Positions 52,360 to 62,069 are shown, counted from the first letter of the stretch. The stretch: DNA of 64,000 bases from Jeotgalibacillus soli (GCF_000829435.1 NZ_JXRP01000006.1:331820-395819), one strand, 5' to 3'. Notes: generated from the sequence alone by a model not told the origin. Numbers and translations: made by a program.

Positions 52360-53526
52360 GTGGTGAACGTGGAAATCAGCAATCAATTTTATCGGGATAC
52401 ATGGGTTGATATAGACCTGGATGCAATACAGCACAACGTTCAAAAGGTTAAAGAACAAATTAGAGACGGAGTTTCCTTGATGGCAGTCGTAAAAGCAAAT
52501 GCTTATGGGCATGGCTACATACAAGTAGCTAACGCAGCACTTGAAGCGGGGGCCGATCATCTGGCAGTTGCATTTTTAGATGAGGCCCTTTTCCTTCGAA
52601 AAGCTGGCATTACTGCGCCGATTTTGGTTTTAGGTGCTACGAGACCAGAAGATGTGGGACTAGCATCACGCCACCAAATCCAGCTGACCGTCTACCAAGA
52701 TCAATGGATTGAACAGGCTGCGTCTTATCTGAATGAAGCAGCTCCTGTGCTGCTTCACCTCAAATGTGATACCGGGATGGGCAGACTTGGGATCAAATCA
52801 ATTAAAGAATTACAAGACATTGAGCAGATGATTGAGCGTTACCCTTCCTTTGAGATTTACGGAGTCTTTACCCATTTTGCAACTGCAGACGAGCGCAGCC
52901 AGCGTTATGCCGATGAACAATTAGTTTTATTCAATAATCTCATTGGGCATTTGAAAAAAAAGCCAAAGATGATTCATGCTTCGAATAGTGCGGCTACGCT
53001 TCTTAGGCAGGATGCTTTATTTACACTCGTTCGTTTTGGCATCTCCATGTATGGACTCAGTCCTTCTGACGAGATCGCCCCTTTAATTCCAAAATGGCTT
53101 AAACCTGCCTTATCTCTTCACACTCGTCTTGTTCATGTTAAACGTGTGAAGAAAGGCGATAAAATTAGCTATGGTTCAACATATACAGCAATAGTAGATG
53201 AGTGGATTGGCACGCTGCCGATTGGTTATGCTGATGGCTGGCTCCGTAAGCTACAAGGCTTTGAAGTTTTAATTAATGGTCAGAGGGCGCCGATTGTTGG
53301 AAGAGTGTGCATGGACCAATGTATGATCCGTTTGCCTAAGGATTATCCTCTTGGAATGAAGGTAACCCTTATAGGGGAGCAGGATGGAGAGCGGATCCTT
53401 ATTGACGATGTAGCTAATTACCTAGAAACCATTCATTATGAGGTTGCTTGCCTGATTGCCGCAAGAGTTCCGCGGGTATATTGGCAAAACAAAAAACCGA
53501 AATATGTATTAAATCAGCTGATTTAG
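52360..53526 (+). CDS. alr: Alanine racemase
   Basis: 388 residues. PLP Lys (residue 45 from the first GTG) lies in MAVVKANAYGHGY; the second catalytic residue is Tyr in KISYGSTY. HASNSAATL and the C-terminal VACLIAARVPRVYW are typical. It makes D-Ala for peptidoglycan. Starts GTG-GTG-AAC-GTG: the GTGs at 52360, 52363 and 52369 all follow AAGG, and the third gives MEISNQFYRDTW, like known Alr proteins. ndoAI follows. Confidence 0.94.
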   Translation: MVNVEISNQFYRDTWVDIDLDAIQHNVQKVKEQIRDGVSLMAVVKANAYGHGYIQVANAALEAGADHLAVAFLDEALFLRKAGITAPILVLGATRPEDVGLASRHQIQLTVYQDQWIEQAASYLNEAAPVLLHLKCDTGMGRLGIKSIKELQDIEQMIERYPSFEIYGVFTHFATADERSQRYADEQLVLFNNLIGHLKKKPKMIHASNSAATLLRQDALFTLVRFGISMYGLSPSDEIAPLIPKWLKPALSLHTRLVHVKRVKKGDKISYGSTYTAIVDEWIGTLPIGYADGWLRKLQGFEVLINGQRAPIVGRVCMDQCMIRLPKDYPLGMKVTLIGEQDGERILIDDVANYLETIHYEVACLIAARVPRVYWQNKKPKYVLNQLI

Positions 53527-53677
53527 TCAATCAATGCAAATAAATGTCAAAGATATCTGTTTGATGCTTTTCACTTGACTAAAATAATGATATTATGAAT
53601 ATGGACTTGAAAGATGAACGAACTATTGAATAAGATTCAATCAAATATGGTGTGCAATGATGGTGGAGGTGTAGTTT

Positions 53678-53959
53678 GTGTCGGAATCCAGTGCAACAAC
53701 AGAAATTTTGGTACGATTACCGAAGCAACTTCTAATGGAGCTTGAAGGATTTGCTGAGCAAGAGGATGTAAGTCGCAACGAATGCATTTATCGTGCAACA
53801 AAAATGTATTTACGTGAACGGCGGAAGCGACAAACTCAAGATGCGATGCGACGCGGGTATATGGAAATGGCGAAAATTAACCTTTCTATGGCATCAGAAG
53901 CAATCCAAGCTGAGTACGAGGCAGAGCATACCGTGGAACGATTGGTAAGCGGAGGATAA
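53678..53959 (+). CDS. ndoAI: EndoAI antitoxin (MazE-type, ribbon-helix-helix)
   Basis: 93 residues. The N-terminal ribbon-helix-helix [38 protein letters not shown] binds DNA; the C-terminal helix wraps the toxin. It starts with GTG after GGAGGTGTAGTTT. It neutralises EndoA and probably represses its own operon. Four bases separate it from the toxin gene. Confidence 0.93.
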   Translation: MSESSATTEILVRLPKQLLMELEGFAEQEDVSRNECIYRATKMYLRERRKRQTQDAMRRGYMEMAKINLSMASEAIQAEYEAEHTVERLVSGG

Positions 53960-53963
53960 CCCT

Positions 53964-54314
53964 TTGAATGTTAAACGTGGTGATGTGTTTTTTGCTGACC
54001 TTTCTCCTGTTGTCGGTTCAGAGCAAGGTGGAGTCCGCCCCGTTCTCATCATCCAAAACGACATCGGAAATAGGTTTAGCCCGACTGTTGTGGTTGCAGC
54101 CATAACGGCTCAGATTCAGAAGGCAAAGCTGCCTACCCACGTTGAAATCAATTCGAAGCGCAATGGTTTCGAACGAGACTCGGTTATTTTACTCGAACAG
54201 ATACGCACGCTTGACAAACAACGATTAACAGACAAAATAACTCATCTCGATGATGAAATGATGGATAAGGTAGATGTCGCCCTTCAAATCAGTTTAGGGC
54301 TTGTAGACCTCTAA
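53964..54314 (+). CDS. ndoA: Endoribonuclease toxin EndoA (MazF family)
   Basis: 116 residues nearly identical in motif layout to B. subtilis Endo[32 protein letters not shown] with the catalytic Arg, then [14 protein letters not shown] (Thr/Gln) as the second active-site block. It cuts mRNA at UACAU in the known homologue. Starts with TTG, 8 bases after GGAGG; the next in-frame ATG is too far in. Second gene of the toxin-antitoxin pair, followed by a terminator. Confidence 0.94.
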   Translation: MNVKRGDVFFADLSPVVGSEQGGVRPVLIIQNDIGNRFSPTVVVAAITAQIQKAKLPTHVEINSKRNGFERDSVILLEQIRTLDKQRLTDKITHLDDEMMDKVDVALQISLGLVDL

Positions 54315-54318
54315 GCAG

Positions 54319-54347
54319 AAACGCTCTTTTATAGAGCGTTTTTTTCT
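54319..54347 (+). terminator. Terminator of ndoAI-ndoA
   Basis: AAACGCTC, a 7-base loop, GAGCGTTT, then TTTTCTT. It separates the toxin pair from the sigB operon. Confidence 0.85.
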
Positions 54348-54464
54348 TATAAATAGACCCGACACCGCTGCTACTTTATAATATAAATAGATAATCAACC
54401 AGAAGCTGAAATAATCAGTATGCAGCATGAAAAAAGAAAAAACAGATGATAGAGGGTGAGCGGC

Positions 54465-55292
54465 TTGCGTAATCAGATAATCTCTCATATAAATGAAAGA
54501 AAGTCTGAACTCATTAATGAATGGGTCAATCAAGTTAAAATGGAAACAGATGAAAGAATCGTGAATATTATTTCTGAGGATTTATTTATACAAACAAGCA
54601 AGGAATTTGTTGATTTAATCCTTTTAAGTTTAAGTGACTCGAACAATAGCGAATATTCTACTAAACTCGAGTTATTTTCAGAAAAAGTTGTTCGATTGGG
54701 CTGGCCTATAACATTTGTTGTAGCCGGGTTAAGAATATTTGTCCATATTGTGTTTCAAAGCTTAGTTAAAGAAGAAGTAATTGATAAGCAGCTTGAAGGA
54801 GATTATCTTGAAATGCTTGATCAATGGATGGCACCACTATCTAATGAAATTATCCATACATATGCTTCTACTTGGGAGAAGACGGTCTCGCTGCAAAAAA
54901 TTGCTCTACAGGAGCTATCCGCCCCTTTAATTCCTATTGTAGAGCACATATCTGTTATGCCGCTCGTTGGAACAATTGATACTGAAAGAGCGAGGCAAAT
55001 CATGGAGAATTTACTTGAAGGTGTAGTCAGACATCGTGCAGAGGTTGTCTTAATCGATATAACAGGAGTCCCTGTTGTGGATACAATGGTTGCACATCAT
55101 ATTATACAGGCAGCTGAAGCGGTGCGATTAGTCGGCGCGCGCTGTATGCTGGTTGGAATTAGACCTGAAATTGCCCAGACCATTGTTAATCTAGGTATTA
55201 ATCTAAATAAATTTATAACGACCAGCACCTTGCGCAAGGGAATGGAAAGAGCACTTGAGATGACGAATAGAAAAATTGTTGAATTGGAGTGA
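54465..55292 (+). CDS. rsbR: Stressosome protein RsbR
   Basis: 275 residues from TTG 54465, which sits 8 bases after AGAGGG; the GTG at 54456 overlaps that ribosome site. The N-terminal globin-like sensor domain spans about 1-140. The STAS domain begins at [22 protein letters not shown] and contains the RsbT-phosphorylated Thr sites around [10 protein letters not shown]. Length matches B. subtilis RsbRA (274). It forms the stressosome with RsbS and holds RsbT. First gene of the sigB operon. Confidence 0.94.
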   Translation: MRNQIISHINERKSELINEWVNQVKMETDERIVNIISEDLFIQTSKEFVDLILLSLSDSNNSEYSTKLELFSEKVVRLGWPITFVVAGLRIFVHIVFQSLVKEEVIDKQLEGDYLEMLDQWMAPLSNEIIHTYASTWEKTVSLQKIALQELSAPLIPIVEHISVMPLVGTIDTERARQIMENLLEGVVRHRAEVVLIDITGVPVVDTMVAHHIIQAAEAVRLVGARCMLVGIRPEIAQTIVNLGINLNKFITTSTLRKGMERALEMTNRKIVELE

Positions 55293-55297
55293 GAGCA

Positions 55298-55660
55298 TTG
55301 ACGATGAGGATCCCTATTTTAAAACTGAAGGATTATCTTTTAGTATCTATTCAGTGGGAGCTGGATGATCAAACGGCCTTACAGTTTCAAGAGGACTTGC
55401 TGACAAAAATTCATGAAACAAGTGCCCGTGGAGTTGTGATAGATATTACATCGATTGATTTTATTGACTCCTTTATTGCTAAAGTACTTGGAGACGTGAT
55501 TGGCATGTCTAGACTGATGGGAGCGAAGGTAGTCATTACAGGTATTCAGCCTGCGGTGGCAATTACCCTTATTGAGCTTGGTATACAGCTAGATGATGTA
55601 ATGACTGCTCTAGATCTTGAAAAAGGTTTGGAGAAACTTCAACAGGAATTGGGGGATTAA
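55298..55660 (+). CDS. rsbS: Stressosome scaffold RsbS
   Basis: 120 residues from TTG 55298, 8 bases after GGAG; the GTG at 55289 overlaps the rsbR stop, and an ATG at 55304 is also possible. Single STAS domain: [21 protein letters not shown], with the Ser phosphorylated by RsbT in [14 protein letters not shown]. It binds RsbT in unstressed cells and releases it when phosphorylated. Confidence 0.94.
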   Translation: MTMRIPILKLKDYLLVSIQWELDDQTALQFQEDLLTKIHETSARGVVIDITSIDFIDSFIAKVLGDVIGMSRLMGAKVVITGIQPAVAITLIELGIQLDDVMTALDLEKGLEKLQQELGD

Positions 55661-55664
55661 CCAT

Positions 55665-56066
55665 ATGGAAATCCAATCCTGTGTAACCATCTTAAATGAA
55701 TGGGATATAGTGGCTGCTCGCCAGCTAGGTAGAAATGTAGCTAAAGAACTAGGATTTGGAACAGTGGATCAAGCGAGAATTACGACTGCCATTAGTGAAT
55801 TGGCTCGAAATATCTATCTTTACGCTGGACAAGGACAGCTTTGCATTGAAAGATTACATGAACAATCAAAAACAGGCCTCCGTATCATTGCGCTTGATAA
55901 AGGACCGGGGATCGCAGATATACGAAAAGTAATGGAAGATGGCTTTTCAACATCAGGTGGTCTTGGAGCGGGGTTACCAGGAGTTAGACGATTAATGGAT
56001 GATTTCAAGATTGATTCTAATCCTGGTGAAGGAACGGACATCCGAGCGATAAAATGGCTCCGTTAG
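55665..56066 (+). CDS. rsbT: Serine/threonine kinase RsbT
   Basis: 133 residues, the same as B. subtilis RsbT, starting at ATG 55665 behind GGGGGATTAACCAT. HATPase_c fold: N-box TTAISELARNIYLYAG, G1 LDKGPGIAD, G2 TSGGLGAGLPGVRRLMDDF. It phosphorylates RsbR and RsbS, then leaves the stressosome and activates RsbU. Confidence 0.95.
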   Translation: MEIQSCVTILNEWDIVAARQLGRNVAKELGFGTVDQARITTAISELARNIYLYAGQGQLCIERLHEQSKTGLRIIALDKGPGIADIRKVMEDGFSTSGGLGAGLPGVRRLMDDFKIDSNPGEGTDIRAIKWLR

Positions 56067-56082
56067 GAGGAGTATATAAGAA

Positions 56083-57093
56083 ATGGATTTTCGTAAAACG
56101 ATGGAAGAAAAGTATCTAAGCATCGTTAAGCATTATATTCAAACACAATCTGAACAAGGTCTATATGCTGGTCAGCAATTTAGCCGACGGGCTTTGGAGC
56201 AGAAGATCTCTCCTGAAGAAGTGATCAGCTTACAAAAAAGTACAATGCAGGAGTTGATGCCAGAACTTCCGGAAGAGGTATGGCATTCCTACGATATCTT
56301 GCTTGAAATTATGACGGGCTATGGCTTTGCTTTTAGAGAGCATCAAAGTCTGCTAAGCAAACAGCAGGAACTCAAGAATGAAATCGAGATTGCTGCGAAT
56401 GTTCAAGAAACTTTGCTGGGGACGTCCATTCCTTCTGTTGAAGGGTTAGATATCGGGGCTATAAGTGTACCGGCAAAGCAGATGAATGGGGATTATTTTC
56501 ATTTTGTGCAGGATGGAAATCATTCTGTTAACGTGGCAATCGCGGACGTAATTGGCAAAGGGATACCGGCTGCACTTTGCATGTCGATGATTAAATATGC
56601 GATGGACAGTTTACCCGAATATCGCAAAGATCCAAGTGCGGTGTTAGGGAGTTTGAATAGGGTTGTTGAGCAAAATATTGATGACTCTATGTTTATTACG
56701 ATGTTTTATGGAATGTACGAGTTGAGGAGCAACATTCTGCACTTTGCATCAGCAGGGCATGAACCTGGTTTTTTCTATTGCAGCAAAACAGGAGAATTTA
56801 AGGATTTGAAAGCTCGAGGATTGTTGCTTGGAGTAGATAAAGGTGCAAGTTATAAGCGATACGAGCAGTTTGTTGAAGTGGGAGATATGATTATCTTAAT
56901 GTCAGATGGAGTGACAGAATGCAGGACCGATAAGGGATTTATTGAAAGGGAAACATTAATCTCTTATATAAACAATCACATATTTTTGCCTGCACAAGAA
57001 ATCGTAAATAATATTTATCGTGAGCTTGAAAGGCTTCAGCATTTCCAACTCCGTGATGATTTTACATTAATTATAATGAAAAGAACAAATTAA
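56083..57093 (+). CDS. rsbU: PP2C-type phosphatase RsbU
   Basis: 336 residues. The N-terminal RsbT-binding helical domain is about 1-85 and a linker helix runs through KQQELKNEIEIAANVQETLL. The SpoIIE-type PP2C domain has metal-binding Asp residues in GDYFHFV, VAIADVIGKGIPAAL and MSDGVTECR. Bound RsbT activates it to remove phosphate from RsbV. TAGGAGGAG precedes the ATG. Usual length 335. Confidence 0.95.
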   Translation: MDFRKTMEEKYLSIVKHYIQTQSEQGLYAGQQFSRRALEQKISPEEVISLQKSTMQELMPELPEEVWHSYDILLEIMTGYGFAFREHQSLLSKQQELKNEIEIAANVQETLLGTSIPSVEGLDIGAISVPAKQMNGDYFHFVQDGNHSVNVAIADVIGKGIPAALCMSMIKYAMDSLPEYRKDPSAVLGSLNRVVEQNIDDSMFITMFYGMYELRSNILHFASAGHEPGFFYCSKTGEFKDLKARGLLLGVDKGASYKRYEQFVEVGDMIILMSDGVTECRTDKGFIERETLISYINNHIFLPAQEIVNNIYRELERLQHFQLRDDFTLIIMKRTN

Positions 57094-57109
57094 ATAAGGC
57101 AAGTAAAAT

Positions 57110-57135
57110 GTTTTAATCTTGTTGGCAAAGGGTAG
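57110..57135 (+). promoter_or_regulatory. SigB promoter ahead of rsbV
   Basis: GTTTTA (57110-57115), 14 bases, GGGTAG (57130-57135). It lies in the only sizeable gap of the operon, exactly where B. subtilis has the autoregulatory SigB promoter for rsbV-rsbW-sigB-rsbX. Confidence 0.8.
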
Positions 57136-57181
57136 GTTAAGATTACAGATCAGTTAGGTAGGGTGTGAAGAGGTGGAAAAT

Positions 57182-57517
57182 ATGAATCTATCAATTAATG
57201 TTGAAAATGAAAGTGAACAAAAAATAATTGTTGCAATCGCAGGCGAGATTGATGCTTTTACTGCACCGAAGCTTCGAGAAACACTGGATCCTTTATCAAT
57301 AAAAGAAGATTTATTATTGATTATTGATCTATCGGATGTTAGTTATATGGATAGTACAGGAATAGGTGTTTTTGTTGGGTTATTCAAAGGAATTAAAGCG
57401 AAAGGTGGTCATTTAAAATTAGTGGGTCTTTCTGACCGATTAACAAGATTGTTTGACATTACTGGACTCGCCGACATCATGGATATTAATTCCGAAGCAG
57501 AGAGTGGAGTGGAATAA
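57182..57517 (+). CDS. rsbV: Anti-anti-sigma factor RsbV
   Basis: 111 residues from ATG 57182, 8 bases after GAGG; the GTG at 57173 is within the ribosome site. STAS fold with the regulatory Ser in SYMDSTGIGVFVGLF. When dephosphorylated by RsbU it binds RsbW and frees SigB; RsbW phosphorylates it otherwise. Confidence 0.95.
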   Translation: MNLSINVENESEQKIIVAIAGEIDAFTAPKLRETLDPLSIKEDLLLIIDLSDVSYMDSTGIGVFVGLFKGIKAKGGHLKLVGLSDRLTRLFDITGLADIMDINSEAESGVE

Positions 57518-57988
57518 ATGCAACCATTTGATTATATTGAAATGAAAATTCCTGCTAAAGCCCAGTATGTTGGGGTAATGAGATTGACCATTTCAGGTAT
57601 TGCCAGCCGTATGGGTTTTACTTATGATGATATTGAAGATTTGAAAATTGCCACAAGTGAAGCAATTACCAATGCTGTACAGCATGCTTACGGCGAGGGT
57701 GATAATGGTGAAGTGGTGATTGGCTTTGCGCTGTATCAGGATAAATTAGAAGTAATCGTTGCTGATCATGGCAATAGCTTTGATTTTCTGAAAATTAAAG
57801 ACGAGGTTGGTCCTTATAACGAAGGTGCTTCAGTGGATATGCTCCGTGAAGGAGGACTTGGCTTATATCTTATTGAAAGCTTAATGGATGAAGTGAAGAT
57901 TCACCACAATGAAGGTGTAACAGTCTTTATGACGAAGTATATTGAGGAAGAGAAGGTGGAGAGGGATGCGAAAACTGTCTCAACCTAA
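57518..57988 (+). CDS. rsbW: Anti-sigma B factor and kinase RsbW
   Basis: 156 residues. HATPase_c motifs: N-box IATSEAITNAVQHAYG, G1 VADHGNSFDF and G2 REGGLGLYLIESLMDEV. It holds SigB inactive and phosphorylates RsbV. The ATG directly abuts the rsbV stop codon (TAAATG), implying coupled translation; TGGAGTGGAAT is the ribosome site. Confidence 0.95.
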   Translation: MQPFDYIEMKIPAKAQYVGVMRLTISGIASRMGFTYDDIEDLKIATSEAITNAVQHAYGEGDNGEVVIGFALYQDKLEVIVADHGNSFDFLKIKDEVGPYNEGASVDMLREGGLGLYLIESLMDEVKIHHNEGVTVFMTKYIEEEKVERDAKTVST

Positions 57989-58760
57989 TCAACCGAGCAA
58001 AGACGAAGTGCTTGCATGGATAAAAGCCTATCAAGAAAATCAGGATGAGGAAGCACAGCATAAACTCGTTGTGAATTATCGCAACTTGGTAGAATCCATT
58101 GCCAGGAAGTATTCGAAAGGAAAGTCATACCATGAAGATATTGCTCAAGTGGGCATAATCGGTCTTCTGGGTGCCATTCGACGTTACGATGACACTTTTG
58201 GTAAAAGCTTCGAAGCCTTTGCTATTCCAACGATTATTGGTGAGATCAAACGATTTTTAAGAGATAAAACGTGGAGTGTACATGTACCAAGAAGGATTAA
58301 AGAGCTTGGACCAAAAATAAAAGCAGCCGTTGAAGAACTGACGACAACGCTTCAGCGTTCTCCAAAGGTAAGCGAAATTGCAGATCATTTGGAGGTTTCT
58401 GAAGAAGAAGTGCTGGAAGCGATGGAAATGGGTAAAAGCTATCAAGCGTTGTCCGTTGACCACTCTATTGAAGCGGATTCTGACGGAAGTACAGTTACGC
58501 TATTAGATATTGTAGGCAGCTTGGATGATAATTACGAAAAAACGGACCAGCGGCTTGTTTTGGATAAAGTGCTGCATGTCTTAAGCGATCGTGAAAAACA
58601 GATCATACAATATACGTATCTGGAAAATCTCAGTCAAAAAGAAGCAGGAGAACAGTTAGGAATATCTCAAATGCATGTTTCTCGACTGCAGAGAAGAGCG
58701 ATAAAGAAACTTCGCGATGCCATTCAGCAAGAAAATGAGCAGTATGAGGGAATGGATTAA
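57966..58760 (+). CDS. sigB: RNA polymerase sigma factor SigB
   Basis: 264 residues from ATG 57966, overlapping rsbW by 23 bases. Region 2 shows YSKGKSYHEDIAQVGIIGLLGAIRRYDDTFGKSFEAFAIPTIIGEIKRFLRD, region 3 RRIKELGPKIKAAVEEL, and region 4 LSDREKQIIQYTYLENLSQKEAGEQLGISQMHVSRLQRRAIKKL. It directs the general stress regulon. AAGGTGGAGAGGG precedes the start. Confidence 0.96.
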   Translation: MRKLSQPNQPSKDEVLAWIKAYQENQDEEAQHKLVVNYRNLVESIARKYSKGKSYHEDIAQVGIIGLLGAIRRYDDTFGKSFEAFAIPTIIGEIKRFLRDKTWSVHVPRRIKELGPKIKAAVEELTTTLQRSPKVSEIADHLEVSEEEVLEAMEMGKSYQALSVDHSIEADSDGSTVTLLDIVGSLDDNYEKTDQRLVLDKVLHVLSDREKQIIQYTYLENLSQKEAGEQLGISQMHVSRLQRRAIKKLRDAIQQENEQYEGMD

Positions 58761-59353
58761 TGGAATCAATAGTACACGACCATATACGTGCTATTTCAGG
58801 GCAATACACGAAACACGGTAGAAGTGACTGCGGAGATAGTTTTTTTATGATCGCCACAGATGAGTATTTTTTATGCATTCTGGCAGATGGTTTAGGAAGT
58901 GGAAAATACGCTCATGAGGCTTCTATTGCTGCCTGTGAAATCGTTGCTTCACATCATTCTGAAGATGTAGAGTCGTTAATGGAACGCAGTAATCGAGCTT
59001 TAATCAAAAAACGTGGTGCCGCTGTTGCTATCATAAAAATTATGTTTAAAGAAAAAGTGTACCACTACAGCTGTGTAGGGAATATCCGTTTTTATCTGTA
59101 TTCACCCACCGGTAAATTAACTTATCCGTTACCAATTACAGGCTACCTTTCTGGTCGGCCGCAGGTTTATAAAACACAGCGTTTTACATATGAAAATGGC
59201 TCGTCCTTTTTAATCCATTCAGATGGACTTCAGCTCACAAGGGTACGGGCTCTATTTGAGAGGAATAGGTCTTTGGAGTATATTTCAACAGAACTTGAAT
59301 CGATCGTAACGGATGCTGACGATACGACGTTTATTATTGGGAGATTACCTTAA
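58760..59353 (+). CDS. rsbX: Phosphoserine phosphatase RsbX
   Basis: 197 residues. Small PP2C domain with metal sites in GRSDCGDSFFM, ILADGLGSGKYAHEAS and DADDTTFIIGRL. It dephosphorylates RsbS and RsbR to reset the stressosome. Its ATG shares a base with the sigB stop (TAATG). Last gene of the operon, and the terminator overlaps its stop codon. Confidence 0.94.
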   Translation: MESIVHDHIRAISGQYTKHGRSDCGDSFFMIATDEYFLCILADGLGSGKYAHEASIAACEIVASHHSEDVESLMERSNRALIKKRGAAVAIIKIMFKEKVYHYSCVGNIRFYLYSPTGKLTYPLPITGYLSGRPQVYKTQRFTYENGSSFLIHSDGLQLTRVRALFERNRSLEYISTELESIVTDADDTTFIIGRLP

Positions 59354-59369
59354 TGGTAGTCTCTTTTTT
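59341..59369 (+). terminator. Terminator of the sigB operon
   Basis: GAGATTACC and GGTAGTCTC form a stem with one mismatch around TTAAT, followed by TTTTTT. The left arm contains the last codons of rsbX. Confidence 0.75.
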
Positions 59370-59439
59370 GCGTGAAGTGAGAAATCATGAACATATGGTA
59401 CAATGACAACATCTAGTCTTTAGGAAGGTTGTGAATGAG

Positions 59440-61620
59440 ATGTCAGAAGAGATCAAGCCCTCTTTATTAAATCAATTAGCACAGGATGTTGCTATTGGAA
59501 CAAAACAAGTGGAACAAGTAATTCAGCTACTAAATGAAGGAAATACGGTCCCGTTCATTGCTCGTTACCGAAAAGAAATGACCGGTGCGCTTGATGAGGT
59601 TCAAATAAAAAATATTGAAGATAAATGGAAATATCTTCAGAATTTAAATGAACGCAAACAAGAAGTGATCCGGTTAATTGATGAACAAGGAAAATTAACA
59701 GATGAGCTTCATCAGTCAATAGAAGCAGCCGCCAAACTCCAAGTGGTGGAAGATCTTTATCGTCCATATAAGCAAAAAAGAAGAACGAGAGCTACGGTGG
59801 CGAAAGAAAAGGGACTGGGGCCTTTTGCAAATTGGCTTGTCACGTTCCCGAAGCAAGGTTCGGTAGAACAAGAGGCAAAGCGCTACCTATCTGATGAAAA
59901 GGAAATTTTCACCGTAGAAGAAGCGATTGCAGGTGCAAAAGATATAATAGCGGAAATGATTGCGGATGACGCTTCTTACCGTGAATACATACGTAAAGAA
60001 ACCTTTCGCAGCGGCCGCGTTCGTTCTCGGGTGAAGAATCAGGAAAAAGACGAGAAAAGCATTTTTGAAATGTATTATGATTATGAAGAGCCGGTGAATA
60101 AGATTGTTCCTCACCGCGTTCTGGCACTAAATCGAGGCGAAAAGGAAGAGGTATTACGAGTATCCATTCACCCTGATGGTGATCATCTTGCTCAACAGTT
60201 GAAGCGTAAAATCGTTCGAAATCCTTCTTCGATCACAAGTGAACTTGTAGGAGAAGCGGTTGAGGATGGATATAAGCGTCTTATTCAGCCTGCCATTGAA
60301 AGGGAAATTCGTAATGAGCTTACGGAAAAAGGTGAAAATCAAGCCATTCATATTTTTTCTGAGAACTTGAGAAACCTTCTATTGCAACCGCCATTAAAAG
60401 GAAAGAGAGTACTTGGTGTGGATCCTGCTTATCGAACCGGCTGCAAGCTGGCTGTTGCGGATGAAACAGGTAAGTTGCTAAAGGTAGATGTTATTTATCC
60501 GCATCCTCCGAAGGCTAAGCCTGAGCAGGCAGCGCAAACCTTTAAGAAATTATTGCTTGATTATGATATAGAGCTTGTTGCGATTGGGAACGGTACGGCT
60601 TCAAGAGAAACAGAACTCTTTGTAGCGGAGCGTTTAAAGGAAGCGAACGCAGGCATCTTCTATATAATTGTCAATGAAGCGGGAGCAAGTGTTTATTCAG
60701 CTTCAGAAATTGCGCGAGAAGAGTTTCCAGACCTGCAGGTTGAAGAGAGAAGTGCTGTCTCGATTGCAAGACGTGTTCAGGACCCGCTTGCAGAGCTAGT
60801 GAAAATTGATCCTAAATCGGTTGGAGTCGGGCAGTATCAGCATGACGTTTCTCAGAAAAAACTGAATGAATCTCTGACGTTTGTTGTAGAGACTGCAGTG
60901 AACCAGGTGGGAGTGAACGTAAATACAGCATCAACTGCTTTGCTGCAATACGTAGCCGGCCTCTCAAAAACAGTGGCTCAAAACATCGTGAAGCAACGAG
61001 AAGCCGAAGGGAAATTTATTGATCGAGGTCAGTTGAAAAAAATTCCTCGATTAGGAGCGAAAACATACGAGCAATGTATTGGATTTCTCCGGATACCAGA
61101 TGGGAAGAACCCATTAGATCGTACAGCGATTCACCCTGAACAATATAGCTATGTTAAGAAAATGCTGGAAATATTGAATGTAAAGCCTGCTGATATCGGT
61201 TCAGAAAGCTTAAAAGAAAAAACAAGAGAAAAAACTATAGAAGAATGGTCTGAACAGCTTGGGATTGGTATTCACACAATGAAAGACATTATTGAGGCTT
61301 TAATTAAACCAGGACGAGACCCTCGGGAGGAGTTAAGTAAGCCGCTTTTAAAAATGGATGTGCTAAAAATGGAGGACCTTCAAACAGGTATGGAGCTTCA
61401 AGGTACTGTTCGGAATGTTGTAGACTTCGGTGCATTTGTAGATATTGGTGTGAAGCAAGATGGTTTAGTGCACATTTCAAAGCTCAAAAAAGGTTTTGTA
61501 AAGCATCCCCTAGATGTAGTAGCACTTGGTGATGTAGTAACCGTGTGGGTTGAACAGGTTGATGTGAAAAAAGGTAGAATATCATTAACGATGCTGCAGC
61601 CTGACCAGCAGCTACTATAA
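59440..61620 (+). CDS. tex: Tex family RNA-binding transcription accessory protein
   Basis: 726 residues. Tex N-terminal domain (NEGNTVPFIARYRKEMTGALDEVQI), YqgF-like RNase H fold (LGVDPAYRTGCKLAVADETG), helix-hairpin-helix domain (VNTASTALLQYVAGLSKTVAQNIVKQREAEG) and a C-terminal S1 RNA-binding domain (GMELQGTVRNVVDFGAFVDIGVKQDGLVHIS). The B. subtilis counterpart is ydcI. AGGAAGG serves either the GTG at 59431 or the ATG at 59440; I prefer the latter for spacing. Confidence 0.93.
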   Translation: MSEEIKPSLLNQLAQDVAIGTKQVEQVIQLLNEGNTVPFIARYRKEMTGALDEVQIKNIEDKWKYLQNLNERKQEVIRLIDEQGKLTDELHQSIEAAAKLQVVEDLYRPYKQKRRTRATVAKEKGLGPFANWLVTFPKQGSVEQEAKRYLSDEKEIFTVEEAIAGAKDIIAEMIADDASYREYIRKETFRSGRVRSRVKNQEKDEKSIFEMYYDYEEPVNKIVPHRVLALNRGEKEEVLRVSIHPDGDHLAQQLKRKIVRNPSSITSELVGEAVEDGYKRLIQPAIEREIRNELTEKGENQAIHIFSENLRNLLLQPPLKGKRVLGVDPAYRTGCKLAVADETGKLLKVDVIYPHPPKAKPEQAAQTFKKLLLDYDIELVAIGNGTASRETELFVAERLKEANAGIFYIIVNEAGASVYSASEIAREEFPDLQVEERSAVSIARRVQDPLAELVKIDPKSVGVGQYQHDVSQKKLNESLTFVVETAVNQVGVNVNTASTALLQYVAGLSKTVAQNIVKQREAEGKFIDRGQLKKIPRLGAKTYEQCIGFLRIPDGKNPLDRTAIHPEQYSYVKKMLEILNVKPADIGSESLKEKTREKTIEEWSEQLGIGIHTMKDIIEALIKPGRDPREELSKPLLKMDVLKMEDLQTGMELQGTVRNVVDFGAFVDIGVKQDGLVHISKLKKGFVKHPLDVVALGDVVTVWVEQVDVKKGRISLTMLQPDQQLL

Positions 61621-61644
61621 ATAGTGTGAAAAGGGAGAGGGAAT

Positions 61645-62058
61645 ATGTTTTATATAATCGTCACAATCGCGGCGGTCCTTGCTGCGATTGGAATTACATT
61701 TAATTACATTGCCCATTTAGGAACAATTGTTAAGATTGCGAGAGAAGGGGAACAAGAAGGAATGGGCGTTCAAGCAGTTATGACTCGGTTTTTCTTCGCA
61801 ACCGTTCTTATTGAAATGATCCCAATTGCGATTATTATCATCAGTTTTCTTCTATTAGATAGACCGGCGGAAGGAATTCCGACCGTTCCGTTAGTTATTA
61901 TTTTGGCCGCTATGATATTTGGGATTATTCAAGTGGCAACAAGAATGAAACAAGATGTTCCAGACGAAATGAAAAATCAAGTTCGTTCATTTTCTCTATT
62001 GTCTATGCAGTTAATCACGTCCGTTCCTATAGTAGCAATCATTTTTATGTTTATTTAA
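61645..62058 (+). CDS. Small membrane protein resembling ATP synthase subunit c hairpins
   Basis: 137 residues, four predicted spans. After a first helix, the text GTIVKIAREGEQEGMGVQAVMTRFFFATVLIEMIPIAIIIISFLLLD parallels subunit c: a basic loop with IAR and E/Q-rich text, then a helix with a Glu in the middle (VLIEMIPI versus the ALVEALPI type). The second half (residues 78-137) is another hairpin. It is not in an atp operon and is too long for AtpE. The ATG follows AAAGGGAGAGGGAAT. Function unknown. Confidence 0.7.
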   Translation: MFYIIVTIAAVLAAIGITFNYIAHLGTIVKIAREGEQEGMGVQAVMTRFFFATVLIEMIPIAIIIISFLLLDRPAEGIPTVPLVIILAAMIFGIIQVATRMKQDVPDEMKNQVRSFSLLSMQLITSVPIVAIIFMFI

Positions 62059-62069
62059 TGTGAGGGACG

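Noticed and set aside
54465..59353. A frameshift between rsbS and rsbT, suggested by overlapping open frames
   Set aside because: Each gene has its own start, ribosome site and full family length; the overlap is only upstream extension of the rsbT frame.
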